Shown one piece after another: positions 25,959 through 35,579 of a stretch of DNA of 42,366 nucleotides (position 1 is its first letter; the number at the start of each line of letters is the position of its first letter). The DNA is taken from positions 1 to 42,366 of the forward strand of contig NZ_QAJR01000063.1 in NCBI RefSeq assembly GCF_003852545.1, written 5' to 3'. A program made the position numbers and the translations under genes. A model generated the notes under the pieces. It saw only the letters and a program-made list of their open reading frames with translations, did not search any database and was not told the origin of the DNA. The DNA comes from Acidovorax sp. FJL06 (GTDB taxonomy: Bacteria > Pseudomonadota > Gammaproteobacteria > Burkholderiales > Burkholderiaceae_C).

Positions 25959-27659
25959 ATGGCCCTGTTCACGCGCTTCTCGGACCACGGCCTGCGCATG
26001 CAGATCGCACTGGTGTTCGGTGCGCTGGTCATCGCGCTGGCCGTGCTGCTGTCGCTGGCATTTGGCGAACTGCTCAAGCACCGCATCCAGCGCGACGCGG
26101 GGGATTCGCTGCAGGCCGTGGCCGAGAACGCGGGCACGCTCCTCGCTACCGGGTTGAAGAGGAGCAGCCTGGAGGCCGAGGTGCTGGCCAGCGCCGAGAT
26201 GGTCTGGTCCAAGGGGCTGGACTCGCCCGAGGCCCAGCACATGCTGGCCCGCAGCCAGGCGATGCAGCCTGCCAACGTCTGGATCGGGGCGGCCGATGCC
26301 CAGGGGGTGGTGCGCAACGCCACGGGCGGCCTGCTGCTGGGGCAGAGCGTGGCCCAGCGGCCCTGGTTCCAGCGCGGGCTGCAGGAGGTGCATGTGGGCG
26401 ACGTCCATGCGGCCCAGTTGCTGGAGAGCCTGCTGCCCCCCACGGCCTCGGGCGAGCCCTACCGGTTTGTGGATTTTGCGGCGCCCATCCGCATCGGCCC
26501 CACCACCGTGGGCGTGCTGGGCATCCATGGCAGCTGGGAATGGACGCGCGAGGTGCTGGAAGGCCTCACGCCGCCCACCTCGGAAGAGAGCGCGGTGGAA
26601 CTGTTCATTTTTGACCGCCAGGGCCAGCTCATCCTGGCCCCGCGCCGGCATGGCAGCACCTTGCAGGCAGCGGGCCAGCGCCTGCCCCTGGGCGCCATCA
26701 TCAACAACAACCGCGATGGCGGACGCCTGCAGACCGCCGTGGTGCCCTGGCTCGACGGCAAGCGCTACCTCACGGCCGCCACGCAGTTGCAGCCGCGCAA
26801 TGCGGCCAGCGACCTGGGCTGGCGCATCGTGGCACGCCAGCCGGTCGAGCTGGCCTTTGCCGAGGCCGACCGCACCGTGCGCATGGCGCTGCTCATCGGG
26901 CTCACGGCGGCCCTGCTGGCCTCGGCCCTGGCCTGGATGGCCGCACGCCGCCTGAGCGAAGACCTGTACGCGCTGGCCGATGCCGCCAGCGCCGTGGAGG
27001 CGGGCCAGCCCGGCAGCGACATCCCGGCCATGCACAGCAACCGCGAGGTGCGCCAGCTCTCGCAGGCACTGGGCCGCATGACGCACCGCCTGCTGGCCGC
27101 GCGCGAGGCCATGGAGGCAACCGTGCGCCTGCGCACCCTGGAGCTGGAGGCCGCCAACCGCGCCCTCGACCTGCAGGCCCGCACCGACGCGCTCACCGGC
27201 TTGCTCAACCGGCGCGGTTTCGAGACGCAGATGGCGTTTGCCCTGGCACTGGCCCGGCGCAGCACGCGCCCCCTGAGCCTGATCGCCGTGGACGTGGACC
27301 ATTTCAAGCGCGTGAACGACACCTACGGCCACGAAGCCGGGGACGAGGTGCTGCGCCGCCTGGCGCGCACGCTCGAAATGCGGCTGCGCGGCTCGGACGT
27401 GATCGCGCGGCTGGGCGGCGAGGAGTTCGTGGCCCTGCTGCCCGATACCGACCTGGAAGGTGCGCGCGCCATTGCCCAGGCCCTGGTCACCGCCACGGCC
27501 CAGCAGCAGGACCCGGTGGTCGGCACCATCACCGTGAGCGCCGGGGTTGCCAGCATGCGGGGTGCGCAAGACAGCGGCAGCGCCCTGCTGCGCCGTGGCG
27601 ACATGGCCCTGTATGAGGCCAAGGGCCAGGGCCGCAACCGGGTCTGCGTGGAGAGCTGA
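25959..27659 (+). CDS. Membrane diguanylate cyclase with periplasmic sensor domain
   Basis: The 566-residue protein has a first membrane helix (about 15-36) and a periplasmic region of about 260 residues resembling a double-Cache sensor (NVWIGAADAQGVVRNATGG, then RPWFQRGLQEVHVGDVHAA). A second helix (about 308-328), a HAMP-like linker and a coiled coil (about 330-405) follow. The GGDEF domain (about 407-560) has DALTGLLNRRGF, active-site GGEEF (about 487) and an intact inhibitory I-site RGSD five residues before it. It should make cyclic di-GMP in response to a small periplasmic ligand, with product feedback. It converges with dcd. Confidence 0.93.
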   Translation: MALFTRFSDHGLRMQIALVFGALVIALAVLLSLAFGELLKHRIQRDAGDSLQAVAENAGTLLATGLKRSSLEAEVLASAEMVWSKGLDSPEAQHMLARSQAMQPANVWIGAADAQGVVRNATGGLLLGQSVAQRPWFQRGLQEVHVGDVHAAQLLESLLPPTASGEPYRFVDFAAPIRIGPTTVGVLGIHGSWEWTREVLEGLTPPTSEESAVELFIFDRQGQLILAPRRHGSTLQAAGQRLPLGAIINNNRDGGRLQTAVVPWLDGKRYLTAATQLQPRNAASDLGWRIVARQPVELAFAEADRTVRMALLIGLTAALLASALAWMAARRLSEDLYALADAASAVEAGQPGSDIPAMHSNREVRQLSQALGRMTHRLLAAREAMEATVRLRTLELEAANRALDLQARTDALTGLLNRRGFETQMAFALALARRSTRPLSLIAVDVDHFKRVNDTYGHEAGDEVLRRLARTLEMRLRGSDVIARLGGEEFVALLPDTDLEGARAIAQALVTATAQQQDPVVGTITVSAGVASMRGAQDSGSALLRRGDMALYEAKGQGRNRVCVES

Positions 27660-27664
27660 CCCCC

Positions 27665-27687
27665 AGCGCGGGACGCCGGCCCGCGCT
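27665..27687. terminator. Hairpin between convergent diguanylate cyclase and dcd genes
   Basis: Perfect 8-bp arms AGCGCGGG (27665-27672) and CCCGCGCT (27680-27687) surround a 7-base loop. There is no strong T-run on either side, so it is a weak terminator candidate, but its place just after the cyclase stop fits. Confidence 0.45.
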
Positions 27688-27721
27688 CATTGATTGGGCA
27701 GGGAAAAGAAGCGGCCGCGTT

Positions 27722-28294
<573 letters not shown>

Positions 28295-28340
28295 AGCAGA
28301 ACTCCCTGCGCTGTGGCCCCGGCGGCCGAAGAGCCGCGAG

Positions 28341-28401
28341 GCGCTATTAAAAACGTAGCTGATTGCGCTTGAAGATCAAGCGCGTGGGCCGTATTTTGCT
28401 T
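28341..28401. repeat. Dispersed palindromic repeat between guaD and dcd
   Basis: GCGCTATTAAAAACGTAGCTGATT is shared in parts with the other copies. The core has perfect arms GCGCTTGA (28365-28372) and TCAAGCGC (28376-28383), followed by GGGCCGTATTTTGCTT. It is well placed to end guaD transcription ahead of dcd. Confidence 0.7.
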
Positions 28402-28444
28402 GAGAAATCGCCAACCCCAGCCCCCCAGGTTGCGCCAGGTCAAG

Positions 28445-29746
28445 CTAGGGCGTGGCCCGGGCTCCCAGCGCTTGGCTGACCATCGTGCGCTCGACCAGGC
28501 GGTCGTCCCCCAGCACGATCAGTGCAAACAACAGCTCGTCCAGGCTGCGCGCCTGCTGGGTCTTGCGCTCCAGCAGGGGGGTGGCGCGGGGGTTCAGCAC
28601 CACAAAGTCGGCCTCGCAGCCCGGTTGCAGATTGCCCACCACGCCGGAGAGGCCCAGCGCCTTGGCCGCGCCCGCCGTGTGCTGCCACCACAGCTGTTGG
28701 GGCGACAGGCTCAGGCCCTTTTTGCTCTGCCCCTCCCGCCCCACGTAGTAGGCCGCGAGCATGGTGTGGAAGGGGCTGAAGCTGGTGCCCCCACCCACGT
28801 CGCTGGCCAGGCCGTAGCCAAAGCCCACGCGGTCGGCCCCGGCATAGTCGAAGAAGCCGCTGCCCAAAAACAGATTGCTGGTGGGGCTGACGGCCGCCGT
28901 GGCGCCCGTATCGCGCATCAGCGCACGGTCGTCGTCGTCGAAATGGATGCAGTGCGCATACACCGCCCGCTCGCGCATCAGGCCGAAGTCGTCGTACACG
29001 GACAGGTAGCTGCGCGAGGCGGGGAACAGCTCGCGCGCCCAGCGGATCTCGTCCAGGTTCTCGGCCACATGCGACTGGACCCAGGTGTCGGGGTAGCGCG
29101 CGGCCAGCTCGCCGGCGCCACGCAGCTGCTCGGGCGTGCTGGTGGGCGCAAAGCGCGGCGTGATGGCATAGCCCAGGCGGTCCACGCCGTGCCAGCGCTG
29201 GATCAGCGCTTCGGTGTCGATCAGGCTTTGCTCCGTCTCGTCGCGCACGCCGTCGGGCGAGTGGCGGTCCTGCAGCACCTTGCCGGTGATGAGGCGCATG
29301 TGCTGGCGCCGGGCCTCGGTAAACAGCGCATCCACCGACGCGGGGTGCGAGGTGGAGAACGCCAGCGCCGTGGTCACCCCGTTGCGCAGCAGCTCGGCCA
29401 CGAAGAACTGGGCCACCTGCTGGCTGTAATCGGGCGCCGCAAAGCGCTTTTCGTGGGGAAAGGTGTAGTTTTCGAGCCAGGGCAGCAGGCCGTCGGCGGG
29501 CGAGCCAATCACGTCGGTCTGGGGGAAGTGGATGTGCATGTCCACAAACCCTGGCGCCAGGATGCGCCCCGGCAGGTGCGTGACCGGCTGGTCCATGAAC
29601 CGGTGCGCCAGCGTGCCCCAAGCCCCTGCGGCCAGCACGCGCTGGCGGCCCCGGGCATCGGGGCCCACGGCCAGCAGGCCATCTTCGTCATACAGGGCAC
29701 GGCCATCGTCGGCAAAGCGCAAAAGGGCGGAACGGTATACAGGCAT
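28445..29746 (-). CDS. guaD: Guanine deaminase
   Basis: The 433-residue cytoplasmic zinc amidohydrolase converts guanine to xanthine. Metal and active-site motifs are PGFVDMHIHFPQTDVIG (about residue 68), QSHVAEN (about 220), YAHCIHFDD (about 262) and ASDVGGGTSFS (about 313), all typical of bacterial GuaD. It is the last gene of the leftward purine cluster, 170 bases after the second BMP-family gene. Its product, xanthine, is the substrate of XdhAB encoded about 9 kb away on the other strand. Confidence 0.95.
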   Translation of the reverse strand: MPVYRSALLRFADDGRALYDEDGLLAVGPDARGRQRVLAAGAWGTLAHRFMDQPVTHLPGRILAPGFVDMHIHFPQTDVIGSPADGLLPWLENYTFPHEKRFAAPDYSQQVAQFFVAELLRNGVTTALAFSTSHPASVDALFTEARRQHMRLITGKVLQDRHSPDGVRDETEQSLIDTEALIQRWHGVDRLGYAITPRFAPTSTPEQLRGAGELAARYPDTWVQSHVAENLDEIRWARELFPASRSYLSVYDDFGLMRERAVYAHCIHFDDDDRALMRDTGATAAVSPTSNLFLGSGFFDYAGADRVGFGYGLASDVGGGTSFSPFHTMLAAYYVGREGQSKKGLSLSPQQLWWQHTAGAAKALGLSGVVGNLQPGCEADFVVLNPRATPLLERKTQQARSLDELLFALIVLGDDRLVERTMVSQALGARATP

Positions 29747-29790
29747 GGTCGCAAGCTTAGCGGCAGGGGGGGCCGCTTGTATATGGCCGG

Positions 29791-29809
29791 CCCCATAGTG
29801 GCTATGGGG
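29791..29809. promoter_or_regulatory. Perfect palindrome upstream of guaD
   Basis: CCCCATAG-TGG-CTATGGGG has 8-bp perfect arms. It lies 45 bases upstream of the guaD start and 108 bases past the stop of the preceding gene. It could be an operator or a short transcript hairpin. No T-run follows on either strand, so a terminator is less likely. Confidence 0.4.
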
Positions 29810-29916
29810 TCATCCCAGCGTCACTATGGAGTCGCTACGGGGTGGCCAAGAGATCAAGGAAAGGCGGTGCGCCGGGGCCGGTGGCGGGGGCCGCTTCAGG
29901 CGGCGAGGAGGGCAAG

Positions 29917-31017
29917 TCAGCGCGCCAGCTTGCCCACCACGCCCTCCACCAGCCAGTTCATCTGCAGGATCTGCGCATCGCTGAGCGCCTGGCCGGGGGC
30001 GATGCGCTCCTGCCCTTCGTTGTCGCGCACGGCCGCCCGGCCCGCGCGGAAGGGCTGCAGCTGGCCCGCGCCCACGGCCTTTTGTGCCCTGAGCACTTCC
30101 TGCTGCACGGCCGCTGGCACCCGGGTGCCGAAATCGCCGACGCGGATCATGCCCTCGCGCACGCCGCCCCACACATTGGCGCTTTTCCAGCTGCCGTTTT
30201 GCACGGCCCGAACGCGCTCGGTGTAGTAGCTGCCCCACTGGTGCGTCACGGCCACGATCTGGGCGTCCGGCCCCGTCTTGCGCATATCGGAGTGGTAGGC
30301 CACGGCCATCTTGCCGCGCTCCTGCGCGGCCGCCATGACGGCGGTGGAGCCCGTGTGGAACGCGATCACATCCACATCCTGGTTGAACAGCGCCATGGCG
30401 GCGTCGCGCTCCTTGGGAGGGTCAAACCACGCATTGAGCCACACCACCTTCACGCGGGCCTGGGGGTTGACCGAGCGCATGCCCAGGGTGAAGGCATTGA
30501 TGCCCTGCAGCACCTCGGGGATGGGGAAACCCGCCACAAACCCGGCCACGCCCGTCTTGCTCATGCGGCCCGCGGCAATGCCGGCGAGGTAGCGGCCCTC
30601 GTAGTAGCGCGCATTGGCGGTGGCCACGTTGGGAGTGGCCTTGTAGCCCGTGATGGACTCGAACTTCACATGCGGATAGTCCTGCGCCACCTTGAGCGTG
30701 GGCTCCATGTAGCCAAAACTGGGCGTGAAGATGATCTGGTGGCCCGTGGCGGCCAGGTCGCGGATCACGCGCTCGGCGTCGGCGCCCTCGGCCACGTTCT
30801 CGACAAAGGTGGTCTTCACCTGCGGGCCCAGCGCCGCTTCGACGGCCTTGCGGCCTTCTTCGTGCTGGCGCGTCCAGCCCGCCTCGGTGATGGGTGAGAC
30901 ATAGACAAACCCGGCCTTGACGGGCTCGGCCGCGCTGCCCTTGGGCTGCGCGGTCTGCGAAAAAGCGGGGGAGAAAAAACAGGCGGCCACGAGCGTGGCT
31001 GCGAGGTTTTTGTACAT
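29917..31017 (-). CDS. BMP-family (PnrA-like) substrate-binding protein, second copy
   Basis: The 366-residue periplasmic binding protein has a short signal peptide (likely cut after SPAFS, about residue 20) and then a BMP/Med fold: KAGFVYVSPITEAGWTRQHE, SFGYMEPTLKVAQDYP, YEGRYLAGIAAGRMSK, FPIPEVLQGINAFTLGMRSV, VWLNAWFDPPKERDAA and VTHQWGSYYTERV. PnrA-type proteins bind nucleosides. A Cys at residue 13 (VAAC) resembles a lipobox but comes very early, so normal secretion is more likely. The paralogue at 32310-33476 is a clear lipoprotein. Placed between two deaminase genes, it may give the shared ABC transporter a second ligand range. Confidence 0.9.
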   Translation of the reverse strand: MYKNLAATLVAACFFSPAFSQTAQPKGSAAEPVKAGFVYVSPITEAGWTRQHEEGRKAVEAALGPQVKTTFVENVAEGADAERVIRDLAATGHQIIFTPSFGYMEPTLKVAQDYPHVKFESITGYKATPNVATANARYYEGRYLAGIAAGRMSKTGVAGFVAGFPIPEVLQGINAFTLGMRSVNPQARVKVVWLNAWFDPPKERDAAMALFNQDVDVIAFHTGSTAVMAAAQERGKMAVAYHSDMRKTGPDAQIVAVTHQWGSYYTERVRAVQNGSWKSANVWGGVREGMIRVGDFGTRVPAAVQQEVLRAQKAVGAGQLQPFRAGRAAVRDNEGQERIAPGQALSDAQILQMNWLVEGVVGKLAR

Positions 31018-31050
31018 GGTGGTCCTCTACATGGTCCCGATGACAGAAAA

Positions 31051-31079
31051 AGCAAAAGGCTGCCGGGACAGCAGCCTTT
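31051..31079 (-). terminator. Rho-independent terminator after the adenine/adenosine deaminase gene
   Basis: On the minus strand AAAGGCTGC (31079-31071) and GCAGCCTTT (31063-31055) form a 9-bp stem around a 7-base loop, followed by TGCTTTTTC. It lies 48 bases past the deaminase stop and before the second BMP-family gene. Confidence 0.75.
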
Positions 31080-31126
31080 CGTGGCATTTTACCGTGGCGG
31101 GGCGGAGCAGCCCCCGCGCACCGTGC

Positions 31127-32218
<1,092 letters not shown>

Positions 32219-32241
32219 TCATGCCCTGGCAGGGCAGCAAC

Positions 32242-32290
32242 GAAAAGGGCCGCTGAAAGCGGCCCTGGGGCAGGCGCCACAGGGCGCCTG
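32242..32290 (-). terminator. Tandem hairpins after the first BMP-family gene
   Basis: Reading leftward from the stop at 32310, CAGGCGCC-CTGT-GGCGCCTG (32290-32271) is followed by GGGCCGC-TTTCA-GCGGCCC (32266-32248) and then TTTTCGTT. The second hairpin with its T-rich tail is a standard Rho-independent terminator. Confidence 0.8.
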
Positions 32291-32309
32291 CTGCGAACGT
32301 CAGGAAGGC

Positions 32310-33476
32310 TTACTTCTTGTCGCCGCCGGGGATCTTGCCTTCCACGCCCTTGACGTAGAAGTTGATGCCACCGAGGAACTTGTCGTCGGCCACGGCGTCC
32401 TTTTCCAGCACGGGCTTGCCGTCCTGGCCCACGATCGGACCCTTCCAGATCACGAAGCTGCCGTCGGCCAGGCCCTTCTTCACGGCTTCGACCTTGGCCT
32501 TGGTGTCGGCCGGCACGTCTTCAGCGATGGAGACGATGTCGATCGCGCCTTCCTTCACGCCCCACCAGCTTTGGCCGGTGCTCCAGGTGCCTTCCAGGGC
32601 ATCCTTGGTGGCCTTGACGTAGTACGGGCCCCAGTTGATCACGGCCGATGCCAGGTGGGCCTTGGGGCCGTAGGCGGTCATGTCCGAATCCCAGCCGAAG
32701 GCGCGCTTGCCCTTCTCTTGTGCCGTCTTGAGCACGGCGGGCGAGTCGGTGTTCTGGAACAGCACGTCGGCGCCGCCGTTGATCAGGCTGGTGGCGGCTT
32801 CGGTTTCCTTCGGTGGGCTGAACCATTCGTTCACCCAGACCACCTTGGTCTTGATCTTGGGATTGACCGACTGGGCACCCAGCGTGAAGCTGTTGATGTT
32901 GCGGATCACTTCAGGGATCGGCACCGAGCCCACCACGCCCAGCGTGTTGGACTTGGTCATGGCGCCGGCGATCACACCGGCCATGTAGGCGCCTTCGTAG
33001 GTGCGGCTGTCGTAGGTGCGCATGTTCTCGGCGGTCTTGTAGCCGGTGGCATGCTCGAACTTGATGCCCTTGTTGTCTTCCGCGACCTTGAGCATGGATT
33101 CCATGTAGCCAAAGGTGGTGCCGAACACCAGCTTATTGCCCTGGCCGGCCAGGTCGCGCAGCACGCGCTCGGCGTCGGCGGACTCGGGCACGCTTTCCAC
33201 GAAGCTCGTCACGACCTTGTCGCCGAATTCCTTCTCGATGGCCTTGCGGCCGTTGTCGTGGGCAAACGACCAGCCGCCGTCGCCCACCGGGCCGACATAG
33301 GCAAACGCGATCTTCAGAGGCTCGGGCTTGGGGGCGGGGGCCTCGGCGGCAGGGGCCGGTGCAGGCGCGGGGGCCGGTGCCGGTTCTTCCTTCTTGCCAC
33401 AGCCCACGAGGGCAGCAGCGGCCACGGCGGAGAGCGCTGCCACCTTGAGCAGGGAGCGTTTCTGCAGATCAGTCAT
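32310..33476 (-). CDS. BMP-family (PnrA-like) lipoprotein, ABC transporter binding protein
   Basis: The 388-residue protein has a lipoprotein signal ending LVGC (Cys26) and an Ala/Pro linker (about 30-50). A BMP-domain follows: KIAFAYVGPVGDGGWSFAHD, FGTTFGYMESMLKVAED, YEGAYMAGVIAGAMTKSN, VPIPEVIRNINSFTLGAQ, VWVNEWFSPPKETEAA and SAVINWGPYYV. Such proteins deliver nucleosides or related purines to BmpA-NupABC type transporters, whose ATPase and permease genes lie directly upstream in the same orientation (110 bases from the last permease). It has its own tandem terminator, so it can be made in excess over the membrane parts. Confidence 0.93.
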   Translation of the reverse strand: MTDLQKRSLLKVAALSAVAAAALVGCGKKEEPAPAPAPAPAPAAEAPAPKPEPLKIAFAYVGPVGDGGWSFAHDNGRKAIEKEFGDKVVTSFVESVPESADAERVLRDLAGQGNKLVFGTTFGYMESMLKVAEDNKGIKFEHATGYKTAENMRTYDSRTYEGAYMAGVIAGAMTKSNTLGVVGSVPIPEVIRNINSFTLGAQSVNPKIKTKVVWVNEWFSPPKETEAATSLINGGADVLFQNTDSPAVLKTAQEKGKRAFGWDSDMTAYGPKAHLASAVINWGPYYVKATKDALEGTWSTGQSWWGVKEGAIDIVSIAEDVPADTKAKVEAVKKGLADGSFVIWKGPIVGQDGKPVLEKDAVADDKFLGGINFYVKGVEGKIPGGDKK

Positions 33477-33585
33477 GTCGGTTTCCTTATCGAAGAAGTA
33501 AGACTTGCAAAGGTTGGGGGACGAAAACGGTGATTATGGGGTGATCTACTGCGGGGTAACCAGATTTTCGCGCAGGCTCTCCCTT

Positions 33586-34506
33586 TCAGGAGCCCGGATA
33601 AAACGGCTTGCCCAGCGAAGCCGGCATGTTGATGCGGATCCACGCCGGATTGCGCGAGATCAGCGCCAGCACCACGATGGTGGCCACGTAGGGCAGCATG
33701 CTCAGCAACTGGCTGGCCACCTGCACGCCCGTGGCCTGCAAATGGAACTGCAGCATGGTCACGCCACCAAACAGGTACGCACCAAGCAACACCCGTGCCG
33801 GGCGCCAGGTGGCAAAGGTGGTGAGTGCCAGTGCGATCCAGCCGCGCCCGGCCACCATGCCCTCCACCCACAGCGGCGTGTAGACGGTGGAGATGTAGGC
33901 GCCCGCCAACCCGCACAGCGCGCCCCCCACCACCACGGCCGCCAGCCGGATGCGGCGCACCGGGTAGCCCAGCGCGTGGGCCGATTCGGGCGACTCGCCC
34001 ACCGAGCGCAGCACCAGGCCGGCGCGCGAGCGGTACAGGAACCAGATCAACCCCACCACCAACAGCATGGTGAGATACACCAGCGGGTGCTGCTGGAACA
34101 GCGCTGGTCCAAGGAGCGGCACATCGCCCAGCACCGGGATGGCGTACTTGGGCAGCTCGGGCAGCTTGGCCTGCACGTAGCTGATGCCCGCAAACGCGGA
34201 GAAGCCCACGCCGAACAGACTGAGCGCCAGCCCCGTGGCGTACTGGTTGGTGTTGAGCCAGATCACCAGCACACCAAAGATGGCGGCCAGGACGGCACCA
34301 GCGGCCATGCCTGCAGCAAAGCCCAGCCAGGTGTTGCCGGTGTGCACCACGGTGGCAAAGCCCGCGATGGCGGCGCAGAGCATCATGCCCTCGGCGCCCA
34401 GGTTGACGATGCCGGCCTTCTCGTTGATGAGCAGGCCCAGGGCCGCGATGGCCAGCACGGTGCCCGCGCTCAGCGTGGCGCCGATGAGCAGTGCGTAAGA
34501 CTCCAT
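33586..34506 (-). CDS. ABC transporter permease, purine/nucleoside type (NupC/YufQ-like)
   Basis: The 306-residue inner-membrane protein has about eight to ten hydrophobic segments. Family motifs of the BPD_transp_2 group are present: GLLINEKAGIVNLGAEGMML near residue 24 and SVGESPESAHALGYPV in the cytoplasmic coupling loop. An exceptionally strong ribosome-binding site (AAAGGAGGTG) precedes the ATG, and the start overlaps the stop of the other permease gene as TGATG. It forms the membrane channel with the 34506-35579 product. Confidence 0.93.
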   Translation of the reverse strand: MESYALLIGATLSAGTVLAIAALGLLINEKAGIVNLGAEGMMLCAAIAGFATVVHTGNTWLGFAAGMAAGAVLAAIFGVLVIWLNTNQYATGLALSLFGVGFSAFAGISYVQAKLPELPKYAIPVLGDVPLLGPALFQQHPLVYLTMLLVVGLIWFLYRSRAGLVLRSVGESPESAHALGYPVRRIRLAAVVVGGALCGLAGAYISTVYTPLWVEGMVAGRGWIALALTTFATWRPARVLLGAYLFGGVTMLQFHLQATGVQVASQLLSMLPYVATIVVLALISRNPAWIRINMPASLGKPFYPGS

Positions 34507-35579
34507 CAGACACCTCCTTTCTTGCTGCCGACCCAGCGCACGCGGTAGGCGATCAATGTGTCGCACGCCAGCAGCGTGAACAGCAGCAACCCCTGGAACA
34601 CGCCCGTGAGCGACTTGGGCAGGCCCAGGCGCGACTGCGCCAACTCGCCACCGATGTAGAACATGCTCATGAGGATGGCCGAGAGGATCATGCCCACCGG
34701 GTGCAGCCGCCCCACAAAGGCCACGATGATGGCCGCAAAACCATAGCCCGCCGGCACATAGGGCGTGAGCTGGCCGATGGGCCCGGCCACTTCCAGCGCG
34801 CCCGCCAGGCCCGCCGCGCCGCCCGAGATGAGCAGCGCCGTCCAGAGCGCGCGGCGCGACGAAAAGCCCGCATAGCGTGCCGCCGCCGGTGCCAGGCCGC
34901 CCACCTGCTGGGCAAAGCCCGCGCGGGTGCGGAACAGGAACACCCACAGCGCGGCCGCCCCGGCCAGGGCCAGCAGCAAGCCAATCGACATGCGCGAACC
35001 CTGCATCAGGCGCGGGATCTGCGTGACCTTTTCAAAGGTCTTGGTCTGCGGAAAGTTGTAGCCCATGGGGTCCTTCCACGGGCCATAGACCAGGTAGCCC
35101 AGCACCAGCGTGGCCACATAGACCAGCATCAGGCTCACCAGGATTTCATTGGCATTGAACTTGTCGCGCAGCAATGCGGTAAGCCCCGCCCAGGCCATGC
35201 CACCCAGCACCCCGGCGAGCAGGATGGCGGGCACGATCCAGGGGCCCGTGGTCTTGTCGGCCAGCAGCGCCACGCCGCCCGCCACCACGGCGCCGATGAC
35301 AAACTGCCCCTCCGCACCGATGTTCCACACGTTGGAGCGGAAGCACACGGCCAGCCCAAGCGCAATCAGCAACAGCGGCGTGGCCTTGACCATGAGTTCG
35401 CCAATGGCGTACTGGGTCTTGACGGGCTCCCAGAAGAACACCTGCAGCCCACGCACCGGGTCTTTGCCCAGCGCAATGAACAGGGCCACACCAATCAACA
35501 CCGTGAAGGCCAGCGCCAGCAGGGGCGAGCCGTAGGTCCAGAGCTTCGACGCCTGGGGGCGCGGTTCCAGCTTAAGCAT
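34506..35579 (-). CDS. ABC transporter permease, purine/nucleoside type (NupB/YufP-like)
   Basis: The 357-residue inner-membrane protein has about nine helices. Motifs are AVCFRSNVWNIGAEGQFVIG (about residue 86; the N-x-GAEG loop typical of this group) and, in the coupling segment, GFAQQVGGLAPAAARYAGFS. It is the longer of the two permease subunits of this transporter. The ATG lies inside the end of the ATPase gene (8-base overlap), and its stop overlaps the next start, so the three transporter genes are probably translationally coupled. Confidence 0.93.
   Translation of the reverse strand: MLKLEPRPQASKLWTYGSPLLALAFTVLIGVALFIALGKDPVRGLQVFFWEPVKTQYAIGELMVKATPLLLIALGLAVCFRSNVWNIGAEGQFVIGAVVAGGVALLADKTTGPWIVPAILLAGVLGGMAWAGLTALLRDKFNANEILVSLMLVYVATLVLGYLVYGPWKDPMGYNFPQTKTFEKVTQIPRLMQGSRMSIGLLLALAGAAALWVFLFRTRAGFAQQVGGLAPAAARYAGFSSRRALWTALLISGGAAGLAGALEVAGPIGQLTPYVPAGYGFAAIIVAFVGRLHPVGMILSAILMSMFYIGGELAQSRLGLPKSLTGVFQGLLLFTLLACDTLIAYRVRWVGSKKGGV

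Noticed and set aside
27661-27721. Strong terminator between the diguanylate cyclase and dcd genes
   Set aside because: The 8-bp hairpin has no T-rich tail on either strand, so it was kept only as a weak candidate.
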